In this document: in pieces, positions 22,244 through 24,541 of the stretch
Layout of the letters: every line of letters begins with the position of its first letter
Position numbering within the stretch: position 1 is the first letter of the stretch
From: Panacagrimonas sp052387335
GTDB taxonomy: Bacteria > Pseudomonadota > Gammaproteobacteria > Nevskiales > Nevskiaceae
Reading direction: 5' to 3'
NCBI GenBank assembly: GCA_052387335.1
Contig: JBQTJH010000217.1
Span: forward strand, 1-24,541
Length of the DNA stretch: 24,541 nt
Notes under the pieces: generated by a model
Told to the model about the DNA's origin: nothing
Database searches by the model: none
What the model saw: the letters and a program-made list of their open reading frames with translations, nothing else
Translations under genes and position numbers: made by a program

Positions 22244-23182
22244 TTAGGGATTCAGGCTGGCGCGAAACGCGATGTAGTCCTCGGCCACCGCGTGCGGTGC
22301 CTCGATCATCGGCACATGGCCGATGCCCGGCATCACGGTCTTGCTGGCCTGCGGTAGCAGACCCATGAGGATATCCACGGCTCCGACATGCAGGACGCGA
22401 TCCTCTGCGCCCCAGACGATGTGCGTGGGAATGGGCAGTCCCGCGATGATCGGTTCCAGTGCCGCGCCCTCGGCCACTAGATCGGCGAACTGGCGCTCGC
22501 GCAGGGGTCGCGCCGCAATGGCTTTGGCGGCCATCACCTCGATCAGCGGGTCCGGTAGCGGCGGCGGCTTGGACATCACTATCTTGAGCATGCTGCGGTA
22601 CTGCTCCGGCGTTGCCGAGATCAGTCCGTTTTCGCCGCTGTCGGCGATACGCTGGCGCAACTCGCTGAGCGGCGCGCTGGCGACGCCCGAATTGGCCACC
22701 AGCCACAGGCTGCCCACCGTATTGGGATAAGCGATGGCGTAGTGCGCGGCGATATTGCCGCCCATCGAGTTGCCGCCGATATGGATGCGCGTCAGGCCCA
22801 GCGCCTGCACGAACGCGTACACGCGCTGCGTTTGCGCGACGATGCCGTAGGCCGTATCCATGGGGCTGTGGCTGTCGCCGTAACCGGGCAAGTCCAGCGC
22901 GATGATCCGATAGTGCGGGCGCAGATGCCGCGCGATGCGCGTCCAGTTGTCCTTGTCGCCACCAAAGCCGTGGATCAGCAGCAGCGGCGCGCCGCTGCCC
23001 TCACTATCCAGGTATTCGATACGAAACCCGGGAATTTCCACGGTCTTGTGTTGCAGCCCAGAAACCCAGCGCTCCGCCGCAACGGCGCCGCGCAAGAAAT
23101 GAGGCGGCGACACCACGTAAACGCCAGCCACAGCGGCAATCGCCAGGCCCGCCGCTACCAGCAGAAATTTCAAGATGCCCAT
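22244..23182 (-). CDS. Membrane-anchored alpha/beta hydrolase (lipase-like)
   Basis: A 312-residue alpha/beta hydrolase with an N-terminal hydrophobic anchor or signal at 5-24 (KFLLVAAGLAIAAVAGVYVV). The catalytic triad is visible: Ser139 in the nucleophile elbow GGNSMGG, Asp261 in WGAEDRV and His289 in GIGHVPMIE. The oxyanion segment is HGFGG at 71-75. The DLPGYGDS and YRIIAL strands are typical of the lipase/esterase group that includes Moraxella Lip1. The likely role is ester hydrolysis at the inner membrane or periplasm; substrate is not evident. It is separated from the flavoprotein gene by 222 bases of GC-rich sequence in which I see no gene. Confidence 0.85.
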   Translation of the reverse strand: MGILKFLLVAAGLAIAAVAGVYVVSPPHFLRGAVAAERWVSGLQHKTVEIPGFRIEYLDSEGSGAPLLLIHGFGGDKDNWTRIARHLRPHYRIIALDLPGYGDSHSPMDTAYGIVAQTQRVYAFVQALGLTRIHIGGNSMGGNIAAHYAIAYPNTVGSLWLVANSGVASAPLSELRQRIADSGENGLISATPEQYRSMLKIVMSKPPPLPDPLIEVMAAKAIAARPLRERQFADLVAEGAALEPIIAGLPIPTHIVWGAEDRVLHVGAVDILMGLLPQASKTVMPGIGHVPMIEAPHAVAEDYIAFRASLNP

Positions 23183-23225
23183 GCGTGCTCCTGCGGTTCG
23201 TCACCAACGCTCAAGATGCGGTTGA

Positions 23226-23252
23226 CCGCTAGCACGCTATTTTTGCTAGCGG
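23226..23252. terminator. Hairpin between SRPBCC and hydrolase genes
   Basis: CCGCTAGCA (23226-23234) pairs with TGCTAGCGG (23244-23252) around a nine-base loop. It stands 22 bases after the SRPBCC stop on the minus strand. There is no following T-run, so it may be a weak terminator or a processing site. Confidence 0.4.
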
Positions 23253-23273
23253 GTCGTGACGGTGTGCAAGCAT

Positions 23274-23714
23274 TTATGCTGAGCTGGAAATATCTTCCAC
23301 CGCGCGGCGCACCCCGCGGCGCCAGGACTTGCACATCACGCCGGCGATAAAGCGGCCGGCAAAGGGCATCTTGCTGTCGAACTCGATGCTGAATTCCAGA
23401 CGCGTGCCGCCGGGCACCGATTCGAAGCGCAGACGGCCAACGTGATTCTTCACCGGCCAGCCGCGTGTGATGCGGTACTCGATGGTCTCGGGCGGCTGAA
23501 ATACGGTGATGGTTTCTTCCAGCCGCACCGCGCCGACGCGGACCTCGCGCACCGAACCCAAGCCGTCGATGTGCTGTGCGTCCGCGCTGTCCTGGATGCG
23601 CCGCGTGCGCCCGGGAAACAGCTTGCCGAAGTTGCTGTGATCGGCAAACCAGGCAAACACCCGCTCGCGCTCCGCCGCGAAGAACTGCTCGAGTCTGACG
23701 ATCTGGTCGGCCAT
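23274..23714 (-). CDS. SRPBCC family protein
   Basis: A 146-residue cytoplasmic START/Bet v1-like protein (ligand-binding helix-grip fold). MADQIVRLEQFFAAERERVF, WFADHSNFGKLFPG, GLGSVREVRVGAVRLEETIT, IEYRITRGWPVKNHVGRLRF and a C-terminal amphipathic helix fit the SRPBCC/polyketide-cyclase-like group. The start is taken at the ATG at 23714, where the family normally begins; the upstream frame overlaps the Nudix gene. Seven bases separate it from the Nudix stop, so the two are one operon. Ligand unknown. Confidence 0.8.
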   Translation of the reverse strand: MADQIVRLEQFFAAERERVFAWFADHSNFGKLFPGRTRRIQDSADAQHIDGLGSVREVRVGAVRLEETITVFQPPETIEYRITRGWPVKNHVGRLRFESVPGGTRLEFSIEFDSKMPFAGRFIAGVMCKSWRRGVRRAVEDISSSA

Positions 23715-23721
23715 GGGCGGG

Positions 23722-24318
23722 TTAGGGCGGAGGATCGCCGGTGCTGACTTCCTGGTCACGCGGGCGGCGCGGTTTGTGGCTCAGATCCAGGCTGTGAATC
23801 TGCTGCACGCCTGCGGCGCGATCGGCAAAGAAGAAACGCAGGCTGTGCAGCACGGTCGGAAAGGCGATCTCATCCCAGGGAATCTGGCTTTCCGTCATCA
23901 GGCGTGTCTCGCTGCTCTCAGGCGTTGGCGCGTGATGCAGGCTGCGCATGCGCGCACGGTGCACCACATAAACCTGTGACACATACGGCACGTTGATCAT
24001 GGCCAGAAGGCCGCCGATCTCCACCTCCACCTGGGCCTCCTCGCGCGCCTCGCGTGCAGCGCCTTCGCCGCTGGTTTCGCCCAGTTCCATGAAGCCGGCA
24101 GGGAAGGTCCACAGACCCAGTCGCGGCTCGATGTTGCGGCGACACATCAGGATGCGACCGTCTTCCCACTCGGGAATGCAGCCGACGATGACGCGCGGGT
24201 TGAAATACTGAATGTGCCCGCAGCGTACGCAGACGTGACGTGGCAGATGGTCGCCGGCAGGCACGTGGTGGCTCACCTGTGCGCCGCAGGCGTTGCAGAA
24301 CTTGACCTCGGTGATCAT
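23722..24318 (-). CDS. Nudix hydrolase with zinc ribbon
   Basis: A 198-residue Nudix hydrolase starting at the ATG at 24318. The N-terminus carries a four-cysteine zinc ribbon (Cys8, Cys11, Cys30, Cys33: FCNACG and CVRCGH), then the Nudix box at 75-97 (GFMELGETSGEGAAREAREE, then AQV), with the metal-binding REAREE at 89-94. This layout resembles the NADH pyrophosphatase-like/ADP-ribose Nudix group that hydrolyses a nucleoside diphosphate linked to another moiety. The C-terminal 40 residues are a charged, probably flexible extension. An in-frame upstream start at 24405 gives a sequence unlike the family. Substrate is not readable from the motif. Confidence 0.87.
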   Translation of the reverse strand: MITEVKFCNACGAQVSHHVPAGDHLPRHVCVRCGHIQYFNPRVIVGCIPEWEDGRILMCRRNIEPRLGLWTFPAGFMELGETSGEGAAREAREEAQVEVEIGGLLAMINVPYVSQVYVVHRARMRSLHHAPTPESSETRLMTESQIPWDEIAFPTVLHSLRFFFADRAAGVQQIHSLDLSHKPRRPRDQEVSTGDPPP

Positions 24319-24476
24319 TGCGGACGTCGGTGGGCAGGGCAGCGGGCGTGTCGGATAGCAGAGACCAAGCTTACGCGTAATGACTGTCTTGGCTGCAATC
24401 GTCACGATCAGGGCAGGCTCATTACAATCGGTCAGCCGGCACTGTGTCGACCGGCCGTATTCGGGGAGAGATCAGA

Positions 24477-24541
24477 ATGAATCAGCGCATTGCGTGGGGC
24501 TCGTTGTTGCTGGCCGTTGCACTGCCAGTCATGGCGCAGGA
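24477..24541 (+). CDS. Start of a secreted protein (runs off window)
   Basis: Only the first 21 residues are present: MNQRIAWGSLLLAVALPVMA then Q, a classic signal peptide with cleavage expected after VMA. GGGGAGAG at 24463-24470 is a strong ribosome site. TACAAT at 24423-24428 could be a -10, but no good -35 is seen. The mature protein is outside the window, so nothing can be said of its function. Confidence 0.65.
   Translation, partial: MNQRIAWGSLLLAVALPVMAQ

Overview
The window looks like a GC-rich gammaproteobacterial chromosome. The mutY-yggX pair, a PA3496-like small protein, DUF1329 and DUF2505 genes and a lipid-degradation gene set fit a Nevskiales/Solimonas-type organism. That placement is inferred from gene content only; no marker gene allows a firm one.

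Positions 1-2760 (perhaps to about 3190) are the immunity end of a Mu-like transposable prophage, read from its inside outwards. On the minus strand are the N-terminus of a MuA-type transposase (cut by the window edge), an unknown early gene and a Ner-type regulator. On the plus strand, divergent from ner, is a CI-like repressor. It is followed by two tiny overlapping genes that share an Asn/Gly/Val-rich motif; one of them also has two membrane helices. The repressor-ner gap and the start of the repressor gene carry repeated operator-like boxes. A lone gp27-like phage gene with repeats in front of it, then a gene-free stretch with a perfect 16-bp hairpin, lead into the chromosome.

Positions 3490-6980 hold a decaying envelope gene group: a DUF1329 protein with a one-base frameshift in its signal peptide, an intact DUF2505 protein, an LVIVD-type lipoprotein that has lost its 3' end, and a fenitrothion-hydrolase-like membrane protein. 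That last gene has an in-frame amber codon and has also lost its 3' end. The two truncated convergent genes meet at one junction near 6090, best explained by a deletion that joined them.

Positions 7040-15090 hold an OmpA-like porin with calcium-binding TSP3 repeats, then a divergent acyl-CoA dehydrogenase / acyl-CoA ligase pair, a LOG-family nucleosidase, a PA3496-like protein, a TIGR04282 glycosyltransferase, tRNA-Ala(CGC) with a UUCG terminator, and an alpha-methylacyl-CoA racemase whose three catalytic residues are visible. Ligase, dehydrogenase and racemase together suggest beta-oxidation of methyl-branched or sterol-side-chain acyl-CoAs.

Positions 15170-24400 are almost all on the minus strand: a Nudix hydrolase and a SRPBCC protein; an alpha/beta hydrolase; a VTT membrane domain fused to a mercuric-reductase-like flavoprotein; then a tightly packed AsmA - SRPBCC - MutY - YggX run ending in tRNA-Phe(GAA), whose sigma-70-type promoter overlaps the yggX stop codon. 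A secreted protein starts on the plus strand at the right edge.
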